From assembly GCA_944381635.1 (NCBI GenBank), contig CALWLY010000009.1, positions 1 through 64,000 on the forward strand: a stretch of DNA of 64,000 nt, read 5' to 3'. Source of the DNA: an uncultured Lachnospiraceae bacterium. Its GTDB lineage: Bacteria > Bacillota > Clostridia > Lachnospirales > Lachnospiraceae. Below the pieces are notes generated by a model, which worked only from the letters and a program-made list of their open reading frames with translations, did not search any database and had not been told where the DNA came from. Positions 44,256 through 53,535 of the stretch are shown here, piece after piece. Made by a program: the position numbers and the translations under genes. Numbering within the stretch: position 1 is the stretch's first letter; every line of letters begins with the position of its first letter.

Positions 44256-45436
44256 GAAAAATTCCTCTCTTTTGTCTTAAAAAATCGGGTGATTTCCTCC
44301 ATAGTAGCACTCACCGCTCCCTGGATCATGGGATTTTTTCCTCCCCCTTTTCCATTTAAAGCCCGGTTAAACTCTTTTCCGAAGGCTGTAACATCCTCTT
44401 TTAAACTTGCTATCACATATTGGTATCCCTGACTGTCGCTGCCATTTAAGACAACTGCCATATCAGCCTTTTTCATAAGCGCATCCGCCAGTCTGCGAAC
44501 TTCCACTGCATTCAGCCCTTCTTCTGCCATCATGCAAAACGGGGTGCCCTCCGCAATCTCAGAAACCCGCCTCATAAGCTTTTCTCCTCTTAAAGCTACC
44601 GCCTGGCCTTTCCAGTCTTCCGCAGTTTTTAAAAGCCTTTCCACTCCCTGTGCGCAGTCTTCCGGCTTTACAGAGAGAAGTCCGCAGATGCGACGAATGT
44701 TTTCATGTTTCTTCTCATAATCCAAAAGAGCCTGCCAGCCAATGAGAAGTGTCAGTCTCACTCCATTTTTGTAATGCTCCAATCCTGTCACTTTTAAAGG
44801 CCCCACTTCGCCGGTTCTCTTTACGTGTGTGCCGCAGCAGGCACAGATATCCGCCCCGGGGATTTCCACAATCCTCACTGCTCCCTGAATCTCCTTTTTG
44901 CTGCGGTAATTAAGCTCACAAAGCTCATAATCCAAGGGATACCAGGCTTTCGTCTCCACATTTTCCATGACCTTTTCATTAGCCAGATGTTCCGCTGTCT
45001 TCACCTCTTCCTCCGAGAGAAGTTTGTCAAAATCAATCGTCACCGCCTCTTTTCCCATATGGAATCCGATGTTGTGACATCCGTATTTTCCGCAAATAAT
45101 TCCCGAAATAATATGCTCACCGGTGTGCTGCTGCATATGGGTAAAACGTCTTTTCCAGTCAATGCTTCCTTTTGCCATGCTCCCCTCTTTCAAAGGCTTT
45201 GTACAAGTGTGCCAGATGATTCCGTCTTCTTCCTGCACATCCAAAACTTCCACATCCGCCAGTGTTCCGTTGTCTGCCGGCTGTCCGCCGCCCTCAGGAT
45301 AAAAGCAGGTTCTGTCAAGCTCTATCTCATAAAGTACCTCTGTATCTGTCTGATTCCGTTTCTTTTCTCTGCACTGTAATACCGCTGCTTCAAAAGAAAC
45401 CTGATACGCATCCTTTTCGTATAATTTTTCTGTCAT
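44252..45436 (-). CDS. alanyl-tRNA editing protein AlaX-L
   Basis: 394 residues. Free-standing editing domain that hydrolyses Ser-tRNA(Ala) or Gly-tRNA(Ala). Zinc ligands: HTGEH (104-108) and CCGTH near 207-211; C-terminal DHHA1 domain with GGGKNPMIQG near 370. This is the AlaX-L (long) type. ATG at 45434-45436 preferred over an upstream TTG. First gene of an operon with the HAD phosphatase; promoter at 45484-45512. Confidence 0.92.
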   Translation of the reverse strand: MTEKLYEKDAYQVSFEAAVLQCREKKRNQTDTEVLYEIELDRTCFYPEGGGQPADNGTLADVEVLDVQEEDGIIWHTCTKPLKEGSMAKGSIDWKRRFTHMQQHTGEHIISGIICGKYGCHNIGFHMGKEAVTIDFDKLLSEEEVKTAEHLANEKVMENVETKAWYPLDYELCELNYRSKKEIQGAVRIVEIPGADICACCGTHVKRTGEVGPLKVTGLEHYKNGVRLTLLIGWQALLDYEKKHENIRRICGLLSVKPEDCAQGVERLLKTAEDWKGQAVALRGEKLMRRVSEIAEGTPFCMMAEEGLNAVEVRRLADALMKKADMAVVLNGSDSQGYQYVIASLKEDVTAFGKEFNRALNGKGGGKNPMIQGAVSATMEEITRFFKTKERNFS

Positions 45437-45483
45437 TTTTCCCTCTCTTACTTTCTTTTCCCTGAACAATTACTACAGATGTT

Positions 45484-45512
45484 ATCTTAAATCAAAACCT
45501 GCATTTTCTCAA
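45484..45512 (-). promoter_or_regulatory. promoter of the AlaX-HAD operon
   Basis: TTGAGA (45507-45512, minus strand), 17 bases, TAAGAT (45484-45489), about 48 bases before the ATG. Confidence 0.55.
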
Positions 45513-45562
45513 CCTTTGGAATGTATAAAAAAGTGTGCGAGTGCGCATCCACAGCGGAGCGT

Positions 45563-45609
45563 CTATTTTTATACGATAAGAAATGAAGTTTCTTATCGTA
45601 TAAAAATAG
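45563..45609. repeat. perfect 21-bp inverted repeat
   Basis: Left arm 45563-45583 and right arm 45589-45609 are perfect complements around a 5-base loop (TGAAG). The arms are AT-rich. It lies directly downstream, on the minus strand, of the terminator of the siderophore operon and may extend that structure; alternatively it is a separate palindromic element. Confidence 0.7.
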
Positions 45610-45646
45610 CATGAGGACGTTGTTAAATCAGAAACGTCCTCATGCT
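45608..45646 (-). terminator. terminator of the siderophore ABC operon
   Basis: Perfect 14-bp stem (45608-45621 with 45633-45646, 11-base loop), followed on the minus strand by TATTTTTAT. It lies 15 bases after the stop codon of the binding-protein gene. Confidence 0.85.
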
Positions 45647-45660
45647 TTTAATACCTATTT

Positions 45661-46734
45661 TTAGTTCATCAACGCACTTTCCACATCCTGAAGCATCACA
45701 TCCAGCGCCTGAATGCCGCCTTCCGCTGTGTACCAGACATTGGGATGAGCCAGGTAGATGATATTTCCGTTCTTATAAACATCCAGCCCTTTGATCAGCT
45801 CATTTTCGATGGCATCCTTTACCGCAGGATTGCCGTCCGTGCTGCTGATGGCAGTGTTTCTGTCCAGAACAAACATATACTCAGGATTCAGATTTACGAT
45901 TGTTTCCCAGGAAGCTTCGTTGCCGTGAGTGCTGGTAATCTCGCCGGCATCAACTCCCATATTGTTAAATCCAAGTTCCACACCGATGATAGAGCAGCGT
46001 CCGTCATTTCCAAGCACATTGTAGCTGGATCCGGAATACATACCTACAATGGCATTTTTGCCTTCATACTGTTCCTTAATGGCGGTAATTCTCTCATCAA
46101 AATCTGCCACCATCGCATCAACCTCCGCCTCTTTTCCGAAGATAGACGCGATAGTTCTGGCATTTTTCTCCGTACTTTCTACTACGCCGATTTCTGAATC
46201 TGTTGCCAGATATACAACCGGTGCGATTTCTGAAAGATCGTTATAAACAGAGCTGAGACGGCCTCCGATAAAAATTACATCCGGCTCACAGGCTGCAACC
46301 TCTACCAGGTCGGCGTTTTTAATCGTTCCAAGGTTAGCGATATCGTTGGAATCACCGGGAACATAGTCCAGCAGATATTCAATCGTTGTTGTGGCACTTC
46401 CCACAACTCTCTCGCCCAGTCCCAGCGCGTCGATAATATCAAGAGAAGCCATATCAAGGATTGCAATTCTCTCAGGATCGTAAGGAACTTCCAGATCTAC
46501 CAGTTCTTTTTCCGCATTGTAAGACTGAATTGTGATGGTTTCCGGAATCCCTGCTTTTTCCTCCTCTGTGGCAGATTCGGAAACTTCTGTACTTTCACTT
46601 TCAGAAGCTTCTGTATTCTGGGAAACCTCCGTGCTCTCTGCAGCTGTTGTTTCTGCCGGGCTGGCGGAATTTTTGCAGGCGATAAGTCCCAGTGACATAA
46701 AAGAAGTTAACGTAAGAATCAATAATTTTTTCAT
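45661..46734 (-). CDS. siderophore ABC importer, binding lipoprotein (YclQ/CeuE-like)
   Basis: 357 residues. Lipoprotein signal with Cys near 20 (LGLIAC), a Thr/Ser/Glu-rich linker (about 25-65), then a class III periplasmic-binding fold (PERIAILDMASLDIIDALG, and PDVIFIGGR). The closest recognised type is the YclQ/FatB/CeuE group for catecholate siderophores or iron complexes. Start at 46734 chosen because GGAGGG precedes it. Last gene of a five-gene run. Confidence 0.9.
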   Translation of the reverse strand: MKKLLILTLTSFMSLGLIACKNSASPAETTAAESTEVSQNTEASESESTEVSESATEEEKAGIPETITIQSYNAEKELVDLEVPYDPERIAILDMASLDIIDALGLGERVVGSATTTIEYLLDYVPGDSNDIANLGTIKNADLVEVAACEPDVIFIGGRLSSVYNDLSEIAPVVYLATDSEIGVVESTEKNARTIASIFGKEAEVDAMVADFDERITAIKEQYEGKNAIVGMYSGSSYNVLGNDGRCSIIGVELGFNNMGVDAGEITSTHGNEASWETIVNLNPEYMFVLDRNTAISSTDGNPAVKDAIENELIKGLDVYKNGNIIYLAHPNVWYTAEGGIQALDVMLQDVESALMN

Positions 46735-46747
46735 TTTTCCCTCCATT

Positions 46748-47500
46748 TTAGTAGTAAACCGATAACGGTTTGTTGTTAATTTCTATGATTTCAAAATCCA
46801 CCTTGTATATCTCAGACAGGTTTTCTTTTGTAACCACCTCTTCCACAGTTCCGAATTTTGCTATTTTTCCATCCACAAATGCGCAGATGTAATCGGAATA
46901 AAATGCGGCATAGTTAATTTCGTGCAGAACAAGGATAACGGTTTTTCCCAATTCATCGCAAAGCTTCCGCACGGTACGCATCATATTGGACGCATGATAA
47001 ATATCCAGATTGTTGGTAGGTTCATCTAACAGAACATATTCTGTATCCTGCGCAATGACCATGGCAATGTAAGCACGCTGACGCTGTCCTCCGGATAACT
47101 CATCAATAAATCTGTCCTGAAAATCCTCCAGTTCCATATAGGATATGGCCTGGTCGATCATCTTTTCATCTTCTTTGGTAAGCCGGCTTCCCGAATACGG
47201 AAACCGCCCAAAAGCCACCAGTTCTCTCACCGTCAGTTTCATCTGCACATTGTTATGCTGAGTCAGAATTGCCAGCTTTTTGGCAAGTTCCCTGCTCTTC
47301 CATTTGCCAATATCTTTTCCCTCAAACCGGATCACACCGGAGTCTTTGGCAATCAGGCGGGAAATCATTCCCATAACCGTAGATTTTCCTGCACCGTTTG
47401 GACCGATCAAAGACAGTACCTTTCCCTTGGGAATCGTAAAACTGACGGTATCAACAACGGTTTTTCCATCGTATTTTTTTATCAGATCACAAACATTCAT
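46748..47500 (-). CDS. siderophore ABC importer, ATPase (FecE/YclP-like)
   Basis: 250 residues. Walker A GPNGAGKST (33-41), signature LSGGQRQRAY near 134, Walker B YVLLDEPTN near 157 and the switch His in VLHEIN near 193. FecE/FhuC-type ATPase that drives the two adjacent permeases. 3 bases separate it from the permease gene upstream and 13 from the binding-protein gene downstream. Confidence 0.94.
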   Translation of the reverse strand: MNVCDLIKKYDGKTVVDTVSFTIPKGKVLSLIGPNGAGKSTVMGMISRLIAKDSGVIRFEGKDIGKWKSRELAKKLAILTQHNNVQMKLTVRELVAFGRFPYSGSRLTKEDEKMIDQAISYMELEDFQDRFIDELSGGQRQRAYIAMVIAQDTEYVLLDEPTNNLDIYHASNMMRTVRKLCDELGKTVILVLHEINYAAFYSDYICAFVDGKIAKFGTVEEVVTKENLSEIYKVDFEIIEINNKPLSVYY

Positions 47501-47503
47501 GTC

Positions 47504-48487
47504 TTAACACTCTCCCTTCTTAAACAGAAGCAGATATAGGAAATAAATTCCCCCGCCGATGGTAATAAATGTACTGATGGGCACAGCAAATGAAAATACA
47601 TGTTCCATGATAAGCTGCCCTGCAATAATTGCCGCCATCCCAACAAGAGCTGCCCCTGCAATCAGCCATATATGGCGGTAGGTTTTAAGCATCTGCCTTG
47701 CAATGTTGGCTATAATCAGACCAAGAAAAGATACCGGGCCAACCATGGCCGTTGCTACAGCGATACAAAGCACTACGCCAAGAAGCAGGCGCCGCACGGT
47801 CCGGTCATAATCCACTCCCAGGTTTATAGCCTGATCTTTTCCAAGGGTAATGACATCCAAGAGCGCCAGATCTTTGCGAAGAAAGAAGACAAGCGCAGCC
47901 AGCAGAAGCAGGGAAAAAAGAATAATCCCGGAGTTTACATTGTTGAAATCAGCCACAAGAGAGACAAGCAGCGTATCGTATTCGTTCGGATCCATCACTC
48001 TTACAAGAGTGGATTGAATGCTTCCGAAGAAGGAGGATAATACCGTTCCGATCAGCAGTACATAAAGCACATTGTGGTTGGTTTTCTGAAACAGATACCC
48101 GTAAATAAACGTTGCCGTAATTCCCATAATTACCAGGTCAATGGCAAAAGACAGATTGGTATTGACTGCAATAACACTGCCTGAACCCACAAAAAATACT
48201 ACCGCCGTATGTACCAGCGAATACATGGAATTCATTCCCAAAAGGCAGGGAGTCACAATACGATTGTTGATGATAGATTGAAAAACAATGGAAGCTCCGC
48301 CAATGGCAAAGGCCGCAATCATCATGACAAGAAGTGTGGGTATTCGAAGTTTTAGTGCAAATTCAAACAGCCTGGGGTTGTACATTTTGGAATCCACCAG
48401 CAGATAAGCCGCAGAAGCAGCAAGTACCAGCGCAGTCAGGCCAAAAAATATTTTCCCGTATCCTCTGTATGTCTTTGATTTAACCAT
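47504..48487 (-). CDS. siderophore ABC importer, permease 2 (YclO/FatC-like)
   Basis: 327-residue FecCD-type permease with about nine membrane segments. Motifs: AIGGASIVFQSIINNRI and VGPVSFLGLIIANIAR (coupling region). ATG at 48485-48487 follows AAAGGAG; a long N-terminal extension in frame is not real because it would overlap permease 1. Overlaps permease 1 by 8 bases. Confidence 0.93.
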   Translation of the reverse strand: MVKSKTYRGYGKIFFGLTALVLAASAAYLLVDSKMYNPRLFEFALKLRIPTLLVMMIAAFAIGGASIVFQSIINNRIVTPCLLGMNSMYSLVHTAVVFFVGSGSVIAVNTNLSFAIDLVIMGITATFIYGYLFQKTNHNVLYVLLIGTVLSSFFGSIQSTLVRVMDPNEYDTLLVSLVADFNNVNSGIILFSLLLLAALVFFLRKDLALLDVITLGKDQAINLGVDYDRTVRRLLLGVVLCIAVATAMVGPVSFLGLIIANIARQMLKTYRHIWLIAGAALVGMAAIIAGQLIMEHVFSFAVPISTFITIGGGIYFLYLLLFKKGEC

Positions 48488-49520
48488 GACAATTTCTCTC
48501 CTTTCTGCCAAGACGAATCGCTTTTCTTCCGTTTTTGAGCTTATACAGCAACAGACCGATAAACAAAATGCTTCCCACAATTCCGATAATAAGCTCAATC
48601 GGCAGCTCGTAGGGCATAATGACCGTTCTTGCAATCATATCTGCCACAAGGACAAACAGTGCTCCGAAAAGGGCGGTATCCACTAAAGTTCCCCGAATCT
48701 TGTCCCCCCGGAACATGGCTACAATATTCGGAACAAGCAGGCCGATATAAGAAATTGCTCCTACCACCGTCACTACACTTGCCGTGATCATCGCCGCAAT
48801 GGTAAGCCCCAAAAACAGCACCAGCTTGTAATTTACTCCCAGATTTCCTGCAAAGTCTTTTCCCATTCCGACAATGTTAAAATGATTGGCATAAATAAAT
48901 GCAAGTACAACAAGCGGCGCCGCCAGATACACAAGTTCATAATTTCCTTTGATCACCAGGGCAAAAGAACCCACAAGGAAAGAAGAAAGCTGCTGAGTCA
49001 CCTCAAATTTATAGGCGAGAAAATTTGTCACACCGCCTATCACATTGCCGAACATGATTCCAACCAGAGGAACAAGAACGGCATCTTTAAACTGAATTTT
49101 CTGGATAAACCAGACAAAAATCCAGGTGCCGCATATCGACATAGTAAAAGAAAACAGAGTGCGGCCCCACATACTGGCATTCGGCATAAAAATCAGAGAA
49201 AGCAAAATACCAAACTGTGCGGAGGAAATTGTCGCTCCTGTTGTGGGTGAAACAAATTTATTCATACAAAGCTGCTGCATGATCAGTCCGGCAACACTCA
49301 TGCCCGTGCCTGTACAGAGAATTGCCAGCAGCCTCGGTATTCTGGAAAGTAAAAATATCTCAAACTCTCTTGCATTTCTGTCTGTCAAAAGTGTGTTTAT
49401 ATCAATATCCACCACGCCAACAAACAAAGATACAAAGGAAACCACTAAAAGCAATCCGGCAAGAATCGCTGTGCTAAACCAGCTCTTACCGTAAATTCTT
49501 CTTATCATTTCTTTTTTCAT
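48480..49520 (-). CDS. siderophore ABC importer, permease 1 (YclN/FatD-like)
   Basis: 346-residue FecCD-type permease. Motifs: TGTGMSVAGLIMQQL and VVGAISYIGLLVPNIVAM. Heterodimer with the next permease is expected. AAAGGAG lies just before the ATG. First structural gene of the importer operon, 155 bases after the AraC-type gene. Confidence 0.93.
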   Translation of the reverse strand: MKKEMIRRIYGKSWFSTAILAGLLLVVSFVSLFVGVVDIDINTLLTDRNAREFEIFLLSRIPRLLAILCTGTGMSVAGLIMQQLCMNKFVSPTTGATISSAQFGILLSLIFMPNASMWGRTLFSFTMSICGTWIFVWFIQKIQFKDAVLVPLVGIMFGNVIGGVTNFLAYKFEVTQQLSSFLVGSFALVIKGNYELVYLAAPLVVLAFIYANHFNIVGMGKDFAGNLGVNYKLVLFLGLTIAAMITASVVTVVGAISYIGLLVPNIVAMFRGDKIRGTLVDTALFGALFVLVADMIARTVIMPYELPIELIIGIVGSILFIGLLLYKLKNGRKAIRLGRKERNCHG

Positions 49521-49675
49521 CCTCTCCTTTTCGCGGCATTACCCGCTCGAATTTTTTCAGTTAGTTCAATCTAACTCATGTACAGGTGCTATTGTAACAA
49601 CATTTCTTTTTCCATTTCTGCTCTGATCGAACAGAAAAATGCTCCGAAGGAACACAGTGTTCCCTCAGAGCATCT

Positions 49676-50233
49676 TTATAAACTTCTGTGATTTTTTCGG
49701 TATTCTCCCGGAAGCTCACCCATAATCTCCCGAAATGCCGCGGCAAACTTACTGGCATTTTCGTAGCCGCATTCGTTGGCAATCTCCAGCACCGATTTTT
49801 CTGTCCGGGCCAATTTTAAAGCTGCTGCATGCATTTTCCGGATACGCATGTAGTTAAACACGGATGTACCGTATACTCCGCGAAACGTATTCTGCAGGTG
49901 GCTTTTGGAAACATGAAATTTCTTTGCAAGCTCCGCCACGGTAATATCCGAATCTGACCGATCATTCAGATAATCGGTAATCTTTTTTGCCAGGTCTGCC
50001 TGGGTCTGCGACACGGTTCCGTAAGACGCCTTAGGATCCAAAGAATCCATTTTGCTGAGGGCAAAAATAAGCTCCATAACCTCAATTTTAAGACTGCAGC
50101 TGTCCCTATGAGCAGAACTGTACACCAGTTCAATTCCCGGAAATACCTGATGTACCCTCATCTGTGCATCGCCTGTCATGGTTTCTGTAAAAACAGGCTT
50201 TTCCTTTAAACTAATTTTTTTGGTTTCTTTCAT
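49676..50233 (-). CDS. AraC-type regulator with shortened N-terminal domain
   Basis: 185 residues. The C-terminal two-helix DNA-binding domain is intact: ITVAELAKKFHVSKSHLQ (97-114) and VLEIANECGYENASKFAAAF (148-167). Only about 85 residues precede it. Residues 30-46 (VFPGIELVYSSAHRDSC) match the start of the sensor domain of longer AraC homologues, and 47-60 (SLKIEVMELIFALS) match a helix that normally follows about 110-130 residues later, so the cupin-like core appears deleted in frame. It probably controls the siderophore genes downstream. Promoter with operator at 50283-50345. Confidence 0.85.
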   Translation of the reverse strand: MKETKKISLKEKPVFTETMTGDAQMRVHQVFPGIELVYSSAHRDSCSLKIEVMELIFALSKMDSLDPKASYGTVSQTQADLAKKITDYLNDRSDSDITVAELAKKFHVSKSHLQNTFRGVYGTSVFNYMRIRKMHAAALKLARTEKSVLEIANECGYENASKFAAAFREIMGELPGEYRKNHRSL

Positions 50234-50282
50234 TTATAAGCTCTTTTCCGACGGCACTGCAGGATACTCATCCCTGTATGCC

Positions 50283-50345
50283 GTAATATAATGATGGTTA
50301 GTCATTGCTAACCATCATTATATTACACTTTTCAAAGAGCGTCAA
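50283..50345 (-). promoter_or_regulatory. near-consensus promoter with 19-bp inverted-repeat operator
   Basis: TTGACG (50340-50345, minus strand), exactly 17 bases, TATAAT (50317-50322). A perfect 19-bp inverted repeat (50283-50301 with 50308-50326, 6-base spacer, core GGTTAG/CTAACC) covers the -10 box and the start site. No T-run follows, so an operator is more likely than a terminator. Its core is reminiscent of iron-regulator (DtxR-type) boxes; regulator not proven. The AraC gene and importer lie downstream. Confidence 0.75.
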
Positions 50346-50429
50346 CCGCCTCAAAAAAATGGAAATGATTTCATAATATTCAAAACAGCTGCCAAAAACG
50401 GACAGCCAGACTGTCAGGGCATTTTTCAA

Positions 50430-51527
50430 TCAGAGTGTCAGAAACTCCAGACTGACTACACAGTATGCAGGATATCTGTGCTTTTCTTCTAACAGTCCTG
50501 TCTTTTCATTTCTTTTAAATACAACCAACTCGTCGCTGTTTTGATTTGCCGCAAGAAGCCATTTTCCATTGGGAGAAAGTTTCATTCCTCTGGGATTTTT
50601 TCCAAGGGTAAACGCCCACTGAATGGGCTCCAGATGACCATCCTTTTCAATGCGGTAAACCACAATGCTGTCATGTCCTCTGTTGGATGCATACAGAAAT
50701 CTGCCGTCTGCAGATACTTCTGCTCCTGCAAGAGCGCTTTCACCCTTCCATCCGGATGGAAGACTTGACACATCATCGATGATTCGAATTTTGCCGGTTT
50801 CTTTATCCCATTCCAATGTGCAGACACGGTTGGAAAGTTCGTTAGTCACAAAGACCCATTTTCCGTTAGGATGAACGGCGAGAGAGCGGGGACCATACCC
50901 TTCCGGCATATTCAGATAAGTACGAGTCTGCCTTATAATTCCTCCGGATTCCTCCTCACTGTCAGATATCCTCTGGTAGCAGGAAATCCTGTCCAGGCCA
51001 AGATCCACTACCCACAAAAATCCTTTGGTCAAAAGTGTGGTATGTACATGAGATTTTTCCTGTCTGATCTCATCTTTTCCTTTTCCCCCAAAAATCAGCA
51101 GCCTTTCCAATCCTTTTATAAAACGATCTTCTCTCACCGTCACACAGGAAACGCTTCCTCCATTGTAGTTTGCAATATACAGATATTTTCCATTCCGTGA
51201 CTCACACAGACAGCAGGGTGCTTCTCCCATCACTGCCAGACGATTTAAAAGCGTGAGATTTCCATCCTCCTCTATCCGATAAGAACTCACCGCTCCTCCG
51301 CCGGCTCCTCCAAACTGATCCAGTTCGTTTACCGTATACAGATTTTTTTTATCTGTGGAAACTGCCATGGCCGACGCATTTGCCGCATCTTCAAATCTGC
51401 CGCATTCTGTCATTTCTCCCGTTTCTTCGTTAAAATCATAGATGACAATCCCTTTTCCGCTTCCGGTAAATACACTTCCGTCTCCGGTTGTCACCGGTTC
51501 ATGATAACTTCCTGTATAAAGTTTCAT
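50430..51527 (-). CDS. lactonase family protein (6-phosphogluconolactonase-like)
   Basis: 365 residues. Seven-bladed propeller type (LYTGSYHEP, VSCVTVRED, GYGPRSLAVHPNGKWVFVTNE, KNPRGMKLSPNGKWLLAANQ-type repeats). Homologue of YbhE-type 6-phosphogluconolactonase; metabolic role here is not certain. ATG at 51525-51527 follows GGAG; last gene of the MBOAT module 2 operon, 8 bases after the nuclease-like gene. Confidence 0.88.
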   Translation of the reverse strand: MKLYTGSYHEPVTTGDGSVFTGSGKGIVIYDFNEETGEMTECGRFEDAANASAMAVSTDKKNLYTVNELDQFGGAGGGAVSSYRIEEDGNLTLLNRLAVMGEAPCCLCESRNGKYLYIANYNGGSVSCVTVREDRFIKGLERLLIFGGKGKDEIRQEKSHVHTTLLTKGFLWVVDLGLDRISCYQRISDSEEESGGIIRQTRTYLNMPEGYGPRSLAVHPNGKWVFVTNELSNRVCTLEWDKETGKIRIIDDVSSLPSGWKGESALAGAEVSADGRFLYASNRGHDSIVVYRIEKDGHLEPIQWAFTLGKNPRGMKLSPNGKWLLAANQNSDELVVFKRNEKTGLLEEKHRYPAYCVVSLEFLTL

Positions 51528-51535
51528 ACCTCTCC

Positions 51536-52417
51536 TCAACTTTCCACTACCCGGTACAGGTAGCTGTTTCCTCTTTTTCCCGTTCTCTCCACCGCATCCA
51601 CAAAAGAAAGCACATGAAGGATCAGGCTTGCATTTTCTTTTCTCACGCCGATTGCCCCTGCAAATTCCTTTGCCGTAAAAGGCTCCGGCAGTCCATAGGG
51701 AATCAGTTGTATATAATCTTCTTTTCTTTCAAATGTATATTCATCTGCCAAAGCTATTGGTATCCTGTCAAAACGGCTGGAACCTTTTTTTCCATCCTTG
51801 CTCCATCCGTTTAACAAGCGGTATTCTTCCGTATCCAGCATCACAATTTTCAGCTTCAGATTTTTGTCCGTAAGAAAAGGTTTTATTTTGTAAAATTCCC
51901 GGAAAGCCATATAGGGACTTCCCTTAACCGGAGATTTTCTCTTCCCGGAAAATTCCCCGGTAGTCTGATCGATCCAGATAATCCATTTTTCCCGGGGAAT
52001 GGGATAGACTACTGTCACCGGATAAAGGGGCAGAAACCTTGTCAGCTTTTCCCGAAGCTTGTCAAAATTTCTCGTCTGTATTTCTATGATTTCCTCACCG
52101 GTAAAAATATCCGCCACGCAGGATGCTATCTTTACTTCCTGCTTTTCCACGTCCGGTTCATAGAAATTTTTCAGCACGGCATGCATGGTCTTTTCCGACA
52201 GGGTTCCTATCCCGTTCTTTTCCCTTTTCTGCCCTACAATCTTATCTCTTGCGGATTCAAACCGCTTTCTCATATCCTCCGGAATGCGTTTCTGCTGCTC
52301 TGTATCCGGCTCTTTCCTCTCATTCTGCGCTGTCAGCCGGATTCCCTGCTTTTCCCGGAATTTTTCACAGTCCTCAAGAGTGAAGATCACCGTTTTTTTT
52401 CTTTTGCCCGCTGCCAT
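51536..52417 (-). CDS. conserved protein with PD-(D/E)XK-like segment
   Basis: 293 residues. I do not recognise a named family. Basic N-terminus, then a central segment (about 95-185) with VADIFTGEEIIEIQT, RNFDKLREKLTRFLP, VVYPIPREKWIIWID; the D...ExQ layout hints at a PD-(D/E)XK fold, and K/R-rich KRKSPVKG follows. C-terminal part (about 235-290) may be winged helix. Nuclease activity is inference. Start at 52417 chosen for GAGGAG. Tightly packed between the SGNH-like and lactonase genes. Confidence 0.55.
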   Translation of the reverse strand: MAAGKRKKTVIFTLEDCEKFREKQGIRLTAQNERKEPDTEQQKRIPEDMRKRFESARDKIVGQKREKNGIGTLSEKTMHAVLKNFYEPDVEKQEVKIASCVADIFTGEEIIEIQTRNFDKLREKLTRFLPLYPVTVVYPIPREKWIIWIDQTTGEFSGKRKSPVKGSPYMAFREFYKIKPFLTDKNLKLKIVMLDTEEYRLLNGWSKDGKKGSSRFDRIPIALADEYTFERKEDYIQLIPYGLPEPFTAKEFAGAIGVRKENASLILHVLSFVDAVERTGKRGNSYLYRVVES

Positions 52418-52418
52418 C

Positions 52419-53498
52419 TCAAGACTCCTCTTCATAGAGGAGGGGCATCTGCACAGTCAGAATATCTTCCGCCATAGCTTTTTTTGCACTGAGGAACTGT
52501 TCCATGTTTTCTTTGCTTACCCGATAGGTTCCTCCCTCATTTTCATCTTTCTCCTCCGCCAGCTTTTCCGTCACGAAGTGATTGATTTCCTCCCGGAAAT
52601 GAACCGGGTCCATATACTGGTCAAGATCATAGACAATCTCTGTCTCTTCCTGGAAATCATACAGTTTTACGTTGGGAAGCGTAAGAAGATTTTCCATAAG
52701 CACTTCGGCTCCGTAGAGATACTCTTCCAGATAACCGGTGCGATACATATTGTCCCACCAAAGCATGGAATAAGGAGGAAGAAAAAAATAAAACTCTGTC
52801 TCGGGATGCTCCTGTACGAGGGTGACAAGCAGATCCACATTCTGATCCACTCTTTCCTGATACTGTTCCTTTGTTCGCATAGGCGCAACCGTCTCGGCTC
52901 TGTTATAATGAGACAGCGTCTCCTCTTTTCCGAAGGTTCTGTACTGGTCCCAGTTGTAGGACATTCCTTCATCGTAATCTTCCAGCCAGCTCTGAGCCAT
53001 CATGTAGGGCACATCCTCAAACAACACATCCTTATTCCAGAAATAATTCACATCGTCAAAAGGATTTTCATTAAACAGATACAGTGGCATGGAATCGTTC
53101 AGGAAATTCTGCTCCGGATCTCCGTCCAGCGCAAATAAATCCATACTGTAAAATACGTTTTTGATCTCTTTTTCCTCAAAAGCTCTTTCCAGATAATAGA
53201 CAAGATCCGATACGGTACCTGAGCTCTTGATGGCTTTCACCGTAGTGACTCCGAACAGCTCGTCAAACCAGTGATTGTTATAATTTTCCGCCACGGAAGA
53301 ACCTGCGATGATACTGTCATATTCGAAATTTTTCAAGGTTCCAATGCACTGGTATTCCGATTTCGTCACAACCTTCTTAAGCCCCGGCACAGGTTCATGA
53401 TAATGAAAAAAGGGATCTATCCATATAATAACGGCTGCTGCCGCCACAAGCAAAACGGCAGCCCTTATCAAAAACTGTCTGATAAATTTCTGATACAT
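52419..53498 (-). CDS. SGNH-like membrane-anchored protein
   Basis: 359 residues: membrane anchor (about 9-27) and an extracytoplasmic domain with IAGSSVAENY near residue 64, an SGNH-style serine motif, and DPVHFR near 300 carrying the Asp-x-x-His element. In other bacteria such proteins act with MBOAT acyltransferases. It lies 37 bases after the MBOAT gene. Role as acyl carrier transferase is inferred. Confidence 0.75.
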   Translation of the reverse strand: MYQKFIRQFLIRAAVLLVAAAAVIIWIDPFFHYHEPVPGLKKVVTKSEYQCIGTLKNFEYDSIIAGSSVAENYNNHWFDELFGVTTVKAIKSSGTVSDLVYYLERAFEEKEIKNVFYSMDLFALDGDPEQNFLNDSMPLYLFNENPFDDVNYFWNKDVLFEDVPYMMAQSWLEDYDEGMSYNWDQYRTFGKEETLSHYNRAETVAPMRTKEQYQERVDQNVDLLVTLVQEHPETEFYFFLPPYSMLWWDNMYRTGYLEEYLYGAEVLMENLLTLPNVKLYDFQEETEIVYDLDQYMDPVHFREEINHFVTEKLAEEKDENEGGTYRVSKENMEQFLSAKKAMAEDILTVQMPLLYEEES

Positions 53499-53535
53499 AT
53501 GCCCATCCTTTCTTTTATCTATCTTTTTTGTCCTC

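Noticed and set aside
49676..50233. AraC gene as a pseudogene
   Set aside because: The frame is intact, the DNA-binding domain complete and the promoter strong; a shortened but functional protein is more likely.
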